A stretch of DNA of 64,000 nucleotides from the NCBI GenBank assembly GCA_002749535.1, contig MZZL01000047.1, positions 124,001-188,000 on the forward strand, in the 5' to 3' direction. Shown here one piece after another: positions 11,469-23,364 of the stretch. The stretch is from Apophysomyces variabilis. Its lineage: Eukaryota > Mucoromycota > Mucoromycetes > Mucorales > Mucoraceae. Every line of letters starts with the position of its first letter. Within the stretch, counting starts at the first letter, position 1. The position numbers and the translations under genes were made by a program. The notes below the pieces were generated by a model. That model was not told the origin of the DNA, ran no database searches, and was given only the letters and a program-made list of their open reading frames with translations.

Positions 11469-12957
11469 TTCTTCAAAGTACACCTCTAGCGCGAAATATT
11501 AGTCGCATGTCTCCCATTTTGCGTTCATCTTCATGGGTGGTGTTATAAGGTAGCAATGGTACACGATTGACCGATGTAAAATTGTTCTTAATCCCATTGT
11601 CTGTTTCTTGCTGTTTCCTGTCATCCAAAAATAACTTATCTATCCATTTCAACCATCCATCCGTATCGTAATTTTATGTTGCCGCATCCGCAATCGTGAC
11701 CATATACCCTTCACCTATCCAACCCATGAAGCTCTCTAGATTCATACCTTATAGGCCGGGGAGGAAAGAAGGAAGTGCGGTAAGCGCCATAGAAACGCCA
11801 TCATCTCGGGATTTGCTCCGCAACGCAAGATCAGTCACGCAGACTCGGCATGTCCAACCTATACCCGAGCCGCACTGTTCATTTACCGAACTCCGCTGCT
11901 TTTGTACCCATATTTCATTGTGAACCAAGACAAATGCGTAGCAACAAACTAAGCAATGGTTAGTTATAACATCTTGTCGCTTGAATTGATTTCCTATTGC
12001 GCTGCTTCTTAACACAAGTTAAACTATTTCAAGTGTACCTTGCACCTAACAAAGGACTCTGTCCGCACTAACGAAGAAAATAAAGATCTGCGAGTGATAT
12101 GTAAGTTACGCTGCAACATTCTCTACCTGCGTGAACTTGGTCCCTGCATGAATGAACAATAACCTACGTAAAACAGCAAAATAGCAGGTGTAGATCCATT
12201 GTACCTTACTAAGATTGTTTTAATGTCTAAGTAGAAATAAACGGATGCAAACTGGTAGGTGTTTGATAACGATGCGTACGTCAACCCTCCATTGCGCGAA
12301 AAATGCATCCCTTCAATGTAACATTATCCTATGCGTTGGTGCCTATTTCATAAACAGGATCGAAAGTTTAGAAAGCAACATATGTGCCAATGTAAGTTTC
12401 TTCGTTCGGTGTTACTTACTTGCAGAAACCCAAGCTCAACGTTTGGTCTTCTCTTATCTCCTTTTTATTCGGCTAGTCAAAGATCCAATGTATGTATCGT
12501 GGGCTAAAATTGCAAACAGTCGCAATCAAAGAATTTCTTTTTCCTGCCATCGTGCCTTTCAGATCACTGAAGCCAATCATGACAGTCATTGATGGGCAAT
12601 ACGATGGAGGTTTTATCAATGACAACACCGTTCAAAAACCTGTAAAATGAAGAGATTACATTGTCTGCTATCATTTTCCCGTCATAGTGGACACATCTCG
12701 TTTTTCTATTTCTTTTTGTTTATGTCAACAATATGTTGCTTTTTCATTTTCCGTACTTGTAAAGTTAATTAAATTTTAGGCTGACTATATATATCCATGT
12801 CATTTTTCAGGGTAATTGTATTGCACACACGATTTCTGAAGAAATGGGCACATGTTCAGGGCGTAAGTTTATTATACAAGTCTATAACCGTGATTTTCCA
12901 AATTCTCCACCACCGAGTGAATGTGATGAGGAAAAATGGGCGATAAGTCCAAGTAGA
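11469..12957. other. Intergenic region upstream of RPL6
   Basis: About 1.5 kb holding the RPL6 promoter and the 3' flank of the CaaX gene. Short frames on both strands have no motifs, no splice partners and ordinary composition. I see no RNA gene. Confidence 0.45.
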
Positions 12958-13470
12958 TCAACTAATTATACAGCATAAATATTGATCATCCGGTAGTAAG
13001 GGTCGGGATCTTTTGTACGCTGATCGACAGTTTGATAAAATACAACTCTCATTTGCTTCCACGCTGGACTGATGTCTTTCTTCGTTTTTTATGTGTTCTG
13101 TTCTGGATGTGTAAGTAGGATTTGATGGAATGCAGCCAGTCAAGGATGGTGACTCTGTCGATTCGTTTGTGCTCTTTGTTTGAAAGTCTCCCAAGGTACT
13201 TGTGTCACTATCAGCAATGTACAACGTATCAAAACCAGTCTCACTGGTCTGCCTGAGCAATGGGTACCGGTACAGACCGTAATGGATATCGCCAGCGGTC
13301 ATCGTACCCAGGTGGGGATTAGCTATGGCTACGACGTTTGAGCCAAATATGCCTTTGTCATGTATTTGAACGGTGGTCCGATCTTCGAAAGCTTGGTCTA
13401 ATAGAGCCAGGTGACGGTTCGATAGTCGCTTCTGATTCGCTCCATCTGTGGAGTACCAATAGGTAACCAT
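12958..13470 (-). CDS. Orphan 170-aa protein with C-terminal CaaX box
   Basis: Single-exon frame of 170 codons starting MVTYWYSTDGANQKRLSNRH. I do not recognise the family. The N-terminal about 95 residues look folded (alternating hydrophobic and polar residues, VVAIANPHLG, GDIHYGLYRYPLL), and the rest is Ser/Thr/Asn-rich and likely disordered. The protein ends YLCCIIS. CIIS is a CaaX prenylation signal with Ser at X, which favours farnesyl transfer, and the extra Cys could be palmitoylated. Together these suggest a membrane-tethered protein. A TATATA on the same strand at 13667-13662, a CT-rich leader and a tightly coupled uORF support a real transcription unit. No catalytic motif is seen. 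Confidence 0.65.
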   Translation of the reverse strand: MVTYWYSTDGANQKRLSNRHLALLDQAFEDRTTVQIHDKGIFGSNVVAIANPHLGTMTAGDIHYGLYRYPLLRQTSETGFDTLYIADSDTSTLGDFQTKSTNESTESPSLTGCIPSNPTYTSRTEHIKNEERHQSSVEANESCILSNCRSAYKRSRPLLPDDQYLCCIIS

Positions 13471-13471
13471 T

Positions 13472-13531
13472 TTAGCTGTACTCCGATAAAGAATAACTGG
13501 AAAAGAGGATGAACTGATTATCGGAGCGCAT
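13472..13531 (-). CDS. Upstream ORF (19 codons) abutting the CaaX gene
   Basis: The first ATG after the putative TATA box is at 13531-13529 (context GCCATGC). It opens a 19-codon frame whose TAA (13474-13472) lies one base before the ATG of the main gene (13470). Such spacing favours reinitiation or leaky coupling, so the uORF may control translation. An alternative is that this stretch is a spliced leader exon. Confidence 0.5.
   Translation of the reverse strand: MRSDNQFILFSSYSLSEYS
13480..13526 (-). promoter_or_regulatory. Leader hairpin within the uORF
   Basis: CTCCGATAA at 13481-13489 and its exact complement TTATCGGAG at 13518-13526 can pair as a 9-bp stem with a loop of about 28 nt. 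The stem lies ten bases upstream of the main start codon and overlaps the uORF, so it could modulate initiation. Function is inferred from position only. Confidence 0.4.
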
Positions 13532-13661
13532 GGCGATGGCTGTTTTTTGTTTTACTTTCGAAAGGAGGGAAAAAATATGTGCCAAAAAGAACACAAGGGG
13601 AAGTCGCTGTGAGAAAGGGAAAATCAAGGAGAAGGAGCAAGAACTAAGAAAGGGCGGCGCG

Positions 13662-13667
13662 TATATA
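13662..13667 (-). promoter_or_regulatory. TATA box of the CaaX gene
   Basis: TATATA on the minus strand, about 130 nt upstream of the uORF ATG and about 190 nt upstream of the main ATG. It is followed by a pyrimidine-rich leader typical of fungal promoters. Confidence 0.45.
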
Positions 13668-16367
13668 GCACGCGATATCCATTTCAGCCATGTCCCGAAA
13701 GTTCGTCCGCGAACCTCGGCAATCTGAGGAAAACCTTCATATCTATTTCTTTTGTAGAAGTGTATTTTCCGTATTTTCACCAAGTAAACAATGACTACCC
13801 GACTAATTTGATCATGCTAGTATCTCTGACAGGATAAATATGTGAAGTAGTGCTAGAGCTGCTTTAGCCAGCAAAAATGAATTAACAGGAAGGGTAGGAT
13901 AACTAACACGAACATTTGCCGTTCCCTGTCTTTTTTCGGCCATGGCACACTCTAAGAAAGAAGGGGGCGGGAGGAAACTTAGAATGCGACACATGACATG
14001 CAAATCTTTGTTATCAATTTGCAGCCATAGCTCTCTCGTTAAGGAGCCCTGTTCACGTTTCCCCTTTTCTTTACACATGTGGAGTTATCTTTGGAGTGGA
14101 TATAATTTGAACTTGCCACAATACTCTTGGATCTTATGGTTCTTGGATTTTATATGCGAAATGCAACAGACTAAAATGATTTATGCTTTAACAAAGAATT
14201 ATTTATTCCGTGAATTACTGGTGATACGTCAGTCTTATCTAGTTGCTCAATGATGGTCTCTTGTGTCTTGGAATTCTAGCTTAGAATTAGTTGAAAAGTA
14301 TGGTTAGTATGTTCAGTACCCGCATTCTTGTATAGTTAAACAAACAATAAGGCAAACCCCCATATTCTGTTTGCCTTTGACTTCATTCAAACATCATCAT
14401 ATATTAAAGATTAAATGTTTCGACCACGACTATTCAACCCCGTGAAGGCTGTATTGCTATTCCCCCTTCCTTTTTAACGAAGCATACATCTTTTTTTTGC
14501 CTTTTATTGTCTTACTCATCGATGAGACAGCTGTCACTATAGCTGAAGGCTGATTGCTAGACTGTTGTCGTATACTTTATCAAAGTTTCAGATATCTGGA
14601 ATATGCTTGAAGGAGACTTAGGAGCTCGTCAGCACCAATTTTTAGCGGAGAAGTCGGGCTACAGGTCTGCGAATGATCGAAAAAGCTGTACTGTTGTTTG
14701 ATCATATGCCATCATTACTTGTGCAAAAGTCCAAATAGAGTAATAGAAAACTACTGTTATAGAAACCGCATTATCCTAGTAATGGCTTGTAATATGATAT
14801 GTAATTCGTCCAACTGTTCGAAAGAGACGAAATCGTGTTATATTGCAGAAGCTATTCCCCACAATATCTCCTTTCTATAAAGGGCTAACATTTCGGCAAC
14901 ATACGATATTCACCTCTACTACATCAGCCCTTCTGAATTTTGCCTAATGTGCCACCAGTGACGCGGTCAGGCTCTCTAAAAGCTTTGTTAATCGACGTAC
15001 GTCTGTTGGATCTGTGCGTTCGTTAGATCTGACTGCAAGATTTACCTCAGTGACAATCAAACGTAGAGTACAGCGTGGTATTATAGTTGACATTGGACGT
15101 AGTTTTCGTGGACCTTTATCGCATACAGCACTATTATGATGCTTCCCTCGGGTATCGTTTAGTTTTATAGAGCCCGCGCATCACTTAAAGAACACTCAGA
15201 CAGAATGAGACATACTGAAAACATAATAGTCAGAAAAAGGCCAAAAGAAAATAGGATTGTGGTAAAAGATGAAAAGCACCACAATTCAAGTCGAGTATTA
15301 ATATGAAGTCTCTGTACTGCTTTAGTTTACCATTCTCGATTAATAACCGGAGAAGCCTACTACGACTAAGTCTTTTTTTTTTTCATGAATAAGCCGTTTC
15401 CGACAAAATTAAAGGCAGCTTTCCACATTATGGGAACTGGCACAGTGTTCATCTTCCTTTTACTTTGTAAATGCTTATGTACACTTATCACAAGTAAGCC
15501 TTGGTATTTGAACAGCGCAAGTCCATATTAAACAAGAGTCGTATTACAAATCATTTCACATCTGTCAGCTTTATGTTCCGGTTATGATTTACTTCTTTTG
15601 GAGACATGTTGAGACAGGGTAGCAATGTTGTCTAAGCAAATGTCCATTAGTAATGAGGTTAAACATCGGATTTGACTGCGAGTCAATACGATGTATCGAT
15701 CAATCGCCGGTCGTATCATTCCATCGAAGATGGCGCGGTATCTCTAGATTGATCGGTTCATCTTTTTGCAGCATTACTGCGGCTTTTGCATAAATTTTTC
15801 TTTCCGTTGTGCTGTGCCTACTTTGTTAAACTAAGGCCGCGGAAAAAGTTCGTCATGTCGACTTTGTCATATGCTGGGTTTAAAAATAGGCGATCCCTGG
15901 TGAGATGATTCGTTGACATTAAACAGGAAAAACGTGCAAACCAAAGAGCATTTGTCATTGAAATCTTTATATCGCTATTTATTTCAGCTATCTTCGTAAG
16001 ATTGTTTGCAGGTAGTATTAATAAGCATGGCTTAGGTTGTTCTTGTCCTCAAAGGTGTAAGGGACACTACCGGAACTATGAACAAGGCAAATCAAAAACA
16101 AGTCTTGATCTAAAGTGAATGTCAACAATTGGTCTTTTAAACGTTAGTTCTACTGTTCCTGAAAGTAAAAGATTATAAAATAATGGCTTCATAATGGGTT
16201 ATTGACACCATTTACGCTCGTCGGGGACATTGAAGTCAATTGTGACTCCGATATCCAAAGGTGAAGTGGGAAATTTAATTGGAGGGCACACTCAGTTTCT
16301 TCTTTTTCCACTCCTCTCCCCACTCATTTGCCTCAATCTCACCATTTTATTCAACTTGTTGTAATTC
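13668..16367. other. Intergenic region between divergent genes
   Basis: About 2.7 kb between the minus-strand CaaX gene and the plus-strand AF4-like gene. It is AT-rich with homopolymer runs (T9-10 near 15370) and scattered stop codons. I found no supported gene or RNA gene. A frame at 13942-14253 (+) has no motif or splice context. Confidence 0.45.
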
Positions 16368-19300
16368 ATGGAGGCACCAGAGCAAATAAGAGCTGTAACA
16401 GAGGAGAAAAGAAGTTTACTTTCCAAAGCATGCGACAGTACACTTGCAAAGTTAGGTGAAAGAGGCCTATCTACGTATAACAAGAAGCCTCTGTATGTTA
16501 CCTTCCAGCAGCCAACGGAAATTTTGCAAAATACAGTCCTTCACTACCTGACGTTCGATAGACAACAGCCATGGCGCCCAGTAACAGATAGACTAACGCT
16601 GGATATAAAGACGAACACGGTTCAAAGCCACGTGGCGCCATTTGTAGACTACAGAGTGGAAATAACGAGAGACCGCCCCGTGTATCCCTCCAGCCGAGGG
16701 CTTAAATTGCGATCCGTAGATGAAATATTGAAGGACGAGTATGTTTTGAGCTATCTACTGTGGCTATGGTAATCTAATAGGGCACTCAGGAATTTCCTCC
16801 GCGGTGAAAAACGATCCGGCCTCACTACACAGATTTCCACACCTACCAGGCGTCCGGAAACAGCACCTGCACCGGAAGAACCGAATGCGGTACAGAAGTT
16901 ACTGGCACAAATGATGACATCTCGCCAAGAATGCGCGGCTCGCCAAAAAATGACGCAGCAAAATGAAGAGCCTCATAAAAAGCCAGCGCAACTGCAAAAG
17001 TCCTTACCAGAGACATCTAGAAAAACACCACAGACACAGACAACGGCCAAAAAGCCAACCAAGAAAACATCAGCTGATCTGAATACATTCAAGAAACCCG
17101 CACCTATTGGTGCGCAACGATCACAAGCAGGATCGAATCGAACTACTTCGAATGCAGCAATCCCCACTTCCAAACTACAATCAGCTCAAACCAAGTCTAC
17201 ACATCCAGTACAACGGACACAGAATAGCGCCACCCGTGTTACTCCGAATGCCACCACATCAACATCTAAAAGTCAATCTGCAACTACAAAATCATCGTCA
17301 CAGACACGCAAGAAATCTAAACGTTCATTAAAAATATCCGAGCATCCTGTACGTATAACGACAGTTGATGTATTTTGCTGATAGTGAGTATAGGACGTTT
17401 TCTTATTAAGAGAGCGTCTCGGGCAGGATCATAACAGCGATCCCCTGTTATCGAGGACTATTACCACATTACGGTAGGCGGTAGTTCAGGAACAGGACGG
17501 GAGTTTGTATTCATTGAATTTGCAGCGAGAAGTTCGGCAAGAAAAAGAGCATACGCCCGAGGCCTGTCCTTCGTCTTCATATTTCGCTAAGTTCGATTCG
17601 TTCCGTGAAGCGACCAGCGGATGAGGAACTATTTAATGATAAAGCCCAAGTGAGTTGATAGCTAAGGTATGAGACAAATTCTAATCAGTTGCGATGTAGC
17701 AACGGCCGCGTATCGATACCCAAAATGAGGAAGCACGGCCCCGGCACGCCGGGAAGAGACCCACTGTATATACAGATGATCCAAGGTCAAAATTCAACAT
17801 GCCAACCGCGGCAATTCCTAAGGAATTCATTCGGTCGATGAAAATCCCTAAACGACCAAAGCCAACAGCAGAAAAAGCTCCTCCAGCAACACAATCTCAA
17901 CCCGAAGCACAGTCAGAGAAGCATCGTGCAACACCCCGTTCGGAACCGGAAAAGAGGAGTTCTACCCAATCAAAACACAATGATGTTGAGCTGGAGGAAG
18001 GTGAGACTATAAGTGGTGACGAGCGTGAAGAGGAGAACCGTCACACATCCAGGCGCGTGGATGACAGTCATCGCCATTCATCAAGACGGGATTCGCATCG
18101 TTACAGCGATGATAAAATAACCGAACGACAGCAGAAACGTCGAGAGGAACGGGATGAAGATGGTCGCCGACATTCATCTAGGCGAGATTCACGGCACTAT
18201 AGTGATGATAAACTAGTTGAGAGACAAACTAAGCGGCGTGAGGATCGGGAGGAGGATAGTCGTCGGCATGCATCTAGACGGGAATCTCGGCATCACAGTG
18301 ATGATAAAGTGAGTGAAAGACAAATAAAAAGGCGCGAATCCGAGCGACACGACGATGATGATCGCCGCAGGAAAAGAAGCCGGCATCGTGAGGAGGAACG
18401 ACAAGATAGAAATCGCACATCTAGTGGTAATATACTAAGCGCAGATGAACGACAAGACGAAAACCGGGGATCCACTACATCCTCCCACTCCACAGCTACA
18501 AACGCGAACAGACGACAGGAAGAAAGCCGATCGTCAGTGCCACATACCAGTACATCATCCGTCGCTGATCGACGGCATAATGACAAACGCACCTCTACAA
18601 CATACCCAAATTCATCTGCGTCGAGCGCAGACAAGAAGCAACAGCAAGACCACGTGTCAGCATCATACCCCAATTCTAACGTGCAAAACGCAGATAAACA
18701 ACGTGGAGAAAATCGGAGCTCAACCACGAACTCCAATCATTCAAGCTCAAATGGCGATCAAAAACAGAGTGATGGAAGCCGAGCTTCTGCAAAAACTTCT
18801 AATAATTCTTACTCCCATGTCGTTAAACAGTCAAGTGGCTCCCAGAATCCGGCCACAAAAGCAGATCATGTTGCTTCCGAAGCTGAGAAGTCCAGTACAA
18901 CAACGACTTTCCCTAATCCTACTGCACCGAATGCGGAATCGTACGACCAACTTCGTGTGTTCAGTTTGATGTGAGTATCTCCATTATCTTCCATTGCCAA
19001 ACATTAATGGTTTCCCCAATTAGGTTTCAAAAGCTCGCGACAGCGCATAAACGACGAGGAGATCAGGCAGATTCCGAGATAAAGTGCATCTTGGATCATT
19101 TTCACGCATTTCTGAACTATATTCTTTCATTTTACTTTTGCGACAAACTTGGTATGGAAAGCAGCCAAAAGAACTGGGAGACTCTGCATCCATTCGGCGA
19201 TGTCCTCCGAAGCAAACTTCGTGCTCGCAAAGAGATGGAGCTATACGGGCTATTCTTACGTATGAAGGCATTGGTATACTTCCATACTTTCAGCCGTCGC

Positions 19301-19694
19301 GAAGCAACTGCGCGTCAAAATATAGCTTCCTTGCATGGCAAGGAGCAGACGGTGGACAGGCAAAAGATCGAAGACTACAGCAAAGACGCTGATCGCACTT
19401 TCAATGAGTACGAGCAAGCCTATAGTGCTTTTCGCGAGTCTGAGAAGTACCTAAGCTTCCTTGACATCCAAACAAAATTCCCAGAAAGTTTTCAGAGAGT
19501 CTGTATTAAAGGTGAGCCCGGGCCCGGGATAGTCTTGGGTGGTGAAGCCGGAACTACGGTTGGACCCATGTTTCCCTTGACACCCTATTCCCGCCTTCAC
19601 CACGCCTGTATTATGGCCAAATGTATTTTGAGTGAGTACACTACCGTACAGAAGCTTAACTATCATTATATCACGGACACAGATGACTTCATGT

Positions 19695-19696
<2 letters not shown>
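16368..19696 (+). CDS. AF4/FMR2-like protein, candidate elongation-complex scaffold
   Basis: Six exons (16368-16768, 16850-17348, 17394-17473, 17526-17649, 17700-18970, 19024-19696) give 1015 residues with consistent phases. The N-terminal 134 residues look folded (PVTDRLTLDI, VAPFVDYRVEI, DEILKDEYVLSYLLW). The middle is a long disordered linker rich in T, S, K and Q. It holds a 32-aa RS/DDK repeat (three copies, 18069-18356) and a 21-aa ADxxQ/S-T repeat (six copies, 18441-18815). The last 220 residues start FQKLATAHKRRGDQADSEIK and are helical. The pattern (KxxGDxAD, YILSFYFCDKL, amphipathic helices, LFLRMKALVYFHTFS) resembles the C-terminal homology domain of AF4/FMR2 (AFF) proteins, scaffolds of the super elongation complex. 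S. pombe has an AF4-like partner of ELL-EAF. The gene model is firm. The family call is an inference from layout and weak similarity. Confidence 0.6.
18069..18356 (+). repeat. Three 32-aa coding repeats (RRHSSRRDS...SDDK...KRRE)
   Basis: Three in-frame 96-bp units inside exon 5 of the AF4-like gene. Each has the order HSSRRDS, YSDDK, ERQ-KRRE and ends in an acidic/basic mix. Units differ by several substitutions each, so the array is not recent. The composition is RS-like and highly charged. Confidence 0.8.
18441..18815 (+). repeat. Six 20-21-aa coding repeats (AD-RQ...S/T-rich)
   Basis: Six in-frame units of 63 bp (one of 60 bp) directly after the first array. Each starts AD/AN/GD, then a charged stretch (ERQDENR, RRHNDKR, KQRGENR) and a Ser/Thr/Asn-rich tail (STTYPNSSAS). 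Sequence divergence is high but register is kept. Confidence 0.75.
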
Positions 19697-19726
<30 letters not shown>

Positions 19727-19760
19727 GAAAAGCGAAAAGAAAAAGAAAAGAAGGGACAAA
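19694..19760 (+). repeat. A-rich AAAAG microsatellite after the AF4-like stop codon
   Basis: A run of A residues begins at the TAA stop, followed by several AAAAG units and further A/G-rich sequence. It lies in the 3' UTR. Confidence 0.85.
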
Positions 19761-22700
19761 AAAAAAAGAAAACACAGATCAAAAAGACAAAAGCACATAC
19801 TAAACAAACAATAAAAAAGGCGAAAACTATACGCACAACTATGCATATAGGTAACAAAAAGATTGTAGTTTTTGATAGAAACCCGCCGCAAGTAATCTTC
19901 CGTACAAGCGTAATCAAAACAAGATGATTTCTGTAGTACTGAAGAAGAGAGAGTACACATCTAGCCTGGCTATGAACACACTTTAAATTATCTCAACAAT
20001 TCTGACTTGCTCAATTCAATAAGCGAATCTTCTCGATCATTAGGGCACTACGTCAGTAGTTAGGATGCCTCAATAAATGGTCTCTGTTGCTTGAGGTCCG
20101 GAGAGAGGGAATCCTTGGAAAAAAGTACATTTTCCTTGCCTAGAAATTACCAGTCTGAATTTCTAGGAACTGTATCTTTCTCGTCTTTTGATTCATCATT
20201 CAGTACTGCTCCTAGTCTGTTCTTGCAAAACAAGTGTTGTTACGAAAATTGTCGGCCATACCGATCAATAGCATTCATGTATATGCATTGAAGCTTGTAT
20301 AGGATCTGCTAAAATGGTGTTATACCGTTGTTTGGCTTCTGATATAAGAACTTCAACATTCTGAAAAGGGGTTAATAGCCTTTTTCTTTATAGTACAATG
20401 GGAAGGAATGGATCGCTCATCCTGCATCCATGGTTCTAAAGCATCAAATTGGCTAGTAATTCGAGCGGTATCTTGAAACTGCTCCGATGTTCTTCTCCGG
20501 TAACTGAAGCAAAGACTTTCATCTGTATAGGATTGAATAAGAGCATGTTTGGGCGACAAGCCGTATCAGCCTACGGTCAATGAGCTAGATTGTGCTTTTT
20601 CGATGCTTTTAAAGCAGTCAAAGAGGTAAAAAAGAAACCAGTGGGATATACATGGAAAACTCGGAATTTCTGCCATTGCCCATGATACAATGTGATACAT
20701 TCTCCGAAAAAGAAAAAAATAGCAGCTTCTGCATTACCTCAGGGCAAGGCGAAAAAGAAATGAAAGCGTTCCATGTTTATTTAACATCTCCAATAATTAC
20801 ATAACGAAGATATCGTACAGTTGCTTGAGACAGATCGATTACGTATAGAAATAAAACCCCCCCCCATGACAGGGCAGTAGAGAAAAAGACAGAGGCAATA
20901 TGAGGTGGCAAGTATACTAAGGCGAAAGTGGGCAGAAGAGGGAAGAAGAGTTGAATTGGCAGGATAAAGCTATGCGAGGAATTCGGACCTGTATATACAG
21001 ACTCCTTGGTTTCGCTTGTGCAGTATATAAAAGTCGAATTTTCTTCGGGGCTGTGACAAATCCTTAAAAAGGCTTTAAGAAGGTTTTGTCTTTGAGGATC
21101 ATGTATTTGTTCCAGCATTTTGTTTTTTCCGTTTGTTTGTTGCATTGATATCCCACGCTCTGTCTCTTTATCTATCTCTCTATCTTCTCTATTTTCTTTT
21201 TCTTAATTGTTCTCTCTCTCTCCCTCTGTGCGTGTGTGTGTGTGTGGGCGTATAAGTTGATGCTGCACACTTTATAGAAAGAGAAATTGTTATGGCGACA
21301 TGCTTGAATATTTGGCGTGATACAATCCTTCTTTTTTTTTACGTTTGGTCAACTGCGTTCTTTATTTGTCTTTAGAAAGTTTTGGGGTTCATCCAAGCCG
21401 ATGCGATTGATAACTTTCTGCTCTTTGAAGGTTTGTTCTCTTTTTTTTCCCCACGTACAGAACATTATTCAATGGGGTGATGAGTGGTCTTATCTTCTGG
21501 GTCCCTGTCAATTTATGTTTGTCTTCTAAAACCAATGAGAAAAGGTACTGTTTTCGCTTATTTATCCTCTCCCAATGGGCGTAAATGGCGTATCTCGAAA
21601 GCGACCTGTCAATTGGAAGAGTACAGCCCACGCTGAGTTTCGCGGAGAAAAGGTTGCATGAAAGTAGCTCTTCTTTTTGTGGTTAGGTTCACAAATATTC
21701 GGTGTAAAAGAAAGAAACGGATTAACAGATCATTGTAGAAGCAGAATTTGGTTTTTCTTTGTTGAATGAGTTCTGTTTCACGTTTCAATGCGGCAGATAT
21801 TGTAAAAAGGAAAAAAGGTTGAGTATGTATTTCGGCGTCGGTACCAAATGAAGGCAAAGGGCTGGGAAAGCGAATGTTTCCGCTTTGTGTTACGTACATA
21901 GTTGGGATAGACCACTTTCTTTTGCAGATTGGGTTAGGCGTTTCAGATGCAGTGTCCTAGATGAGTGAACCCGAACCGCATAAGCTTTTGCGTTTCGGGA
22001 AAAAGAAGGAAGCAAAAGATAGAAAAGCAAATTCGTTTAATCGTTATACCGATAAGCAGTTGTAAACAGTATAAAGTAGGAAAAAAAGGAATGAATAGAG
22101 TTTTGAATTGTTAAACATAGAGTACTACTACAGTAAGAAAAATGAGCCATTGCTAGAATAGGCGAGAGACTTGTGGAAAGGGAATTTTCTGTTATGTGTC
22201 GGTCGGTCCTTTCTCTCTCACTTTCACACACTTAGAGCACATCTACATGTACGCATGTAACGTAGTGGATACACATAATGTGTACTTATTATTCAAATTT
22301 CTTTTAATTTATTCCTCACATGGTCATTTTCTTTCATCTTCATCTCGGTTCTAGGTTAGAAGATCGGCTATTTAACCGCTTTTAGTCTAATCGCTTTTTT
22401 TTTTCTCTTTTGCAAAGAACAGTGAATGGTACACGTTCCTTATCATGTGGCCGTTTATCCTGAGTAAACCAAACAATTAAGACCAAAACATTTTTTTGTG
22501 GAACACACCAAAGCGATTTAATAAGTGTGCTACACTTTAATGATAAAATAATAACATGCAGAGAGAGAGAAAGAGAGTATGTAAAAGAAAGAGGGATAGT
22601 CCAAGTTGTCGTACGATTTACCATTTGTGCCGTTTCCTGACAACAGGGATTGGCCATTTTTCATCTTAAGAGGAGGAATTGCTGTGTAATACCACTTTTG

Positions 22701-22855
22701 AGTTATCCATTAACCGTTGTCGATCATTTTTTAAGGATGAAAAAGTTACACTCAGTAACAGAATGCATTTTTCGTGCACTATATAAAGGCCGCCCCTTTC
22801 TTCACTTCTTTTTTGTTTTCCATCTCACGCCTTCTTCTTACATACGCATCTCATC
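19697..22855. other. Long intergenic region with simple repeats
   Basis: About 3.1 kb after the AF4-like gene. It contains an A/G-rich microsatellite (19694-19800), a CT then GT dinucleotide stretch (about 21170-21245), a GA stretch near 22560 and several homopolymers. A minus-strand frame of 122 codons at 20777-21145 has no recognised motif and is probably chance. The promoter of the His-rich gene is at the right end. Confidence 0.45.
22780..22788 (+). promoter_or_regulatory. TATA box of the His-rich gene
   Basis: TATATAAAG lies 68 bases upstream of the ATG at 22856 and is followed by a pyrimidine-rich leader. Confidence 0.65.
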
Positions 22856-23155
22856 ATGTCTTCTTTTATCCTGTCGCGTTCTGTTATTATCAAGTCCTGC
22901 CGGTTAGCTCGGTCTTATCAAATGGTTCCATCCGTGCCCCAGGTTGCAAGCCAAAAACAGACAACACCACATCATCAAGAACATGATGAACACAGTGCTA
23001 TCCATGCCCTCTATAACAACGAAAATCAGTCAATGGAACATCACTATCACTCCGATATCTACGCAGCAGATCATCACCATGGTGGACACTCAGAACACGT
23101 CGTGTCTTCGGCTGACACCTTTAGCCCGTCATTCAATACCGTTTTTGATGAATAA
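22856..23155 (+). CDS. Small histidine-rich protein, possible mitochondrial import
   Basis: Single-exon frame of 99 codons with a good TATA box and a CT-rich leader. The first about 22 residues (MSSFILSRSVIIKSCRLARS) are basic, Ser-rich and free of acidic residues, like a mitochondrial presequence. The remainder is hydrophilic with about 17 His, including HHQEHDEH, MEHHYHSD and DHHHGGHSEH, plus many Asp/Glu. This suggests metal binding or simple disorder. It ends with AATAATAAAA-type sequence downstream at about 23305. I do not know the family, and no catalytic motif is present. Confidence 0.65.
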   Translation: MSSFILSRSVIIKSCRLARSYQMVPSVPQVASQKQTTPHHQEHDEHSAIHALYNNENQSMEHHYHSDIYAADHHHGGHSEHVVSSADTFSPSFNTVFDE

Positions 23156-23364
23156 TCCTTCTCCGCCTCCCTTTTCTATTTTTCTTATTCCCTTGTTATG
23201 GCAAACACAAAGCCATGTATATATAGTCATTCGCGAGCATCGATTCTACTCTTCCTCTCTAACTCCGCTTCTCTTTCTCTTTTTCTTATACGCTATTCTC
23301 ACAAATAATAAAATCAGTCTCCTCAAATGTGAATGCTTTTATTTATTGGATTGCATCGCTTCAT

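Noticed and set aside
10980..11489. 169-codon plus-strand frame over eL6
   Set aside because: Antisense shadow of the ribosomal protein exon with the same bias-driven openness.
20777..21145. 122-codon minus-strand frame with a hydrophobic segment
   Set aside because: No splice context, no recognised motif, and surrounded by simple repeats; likely chance.
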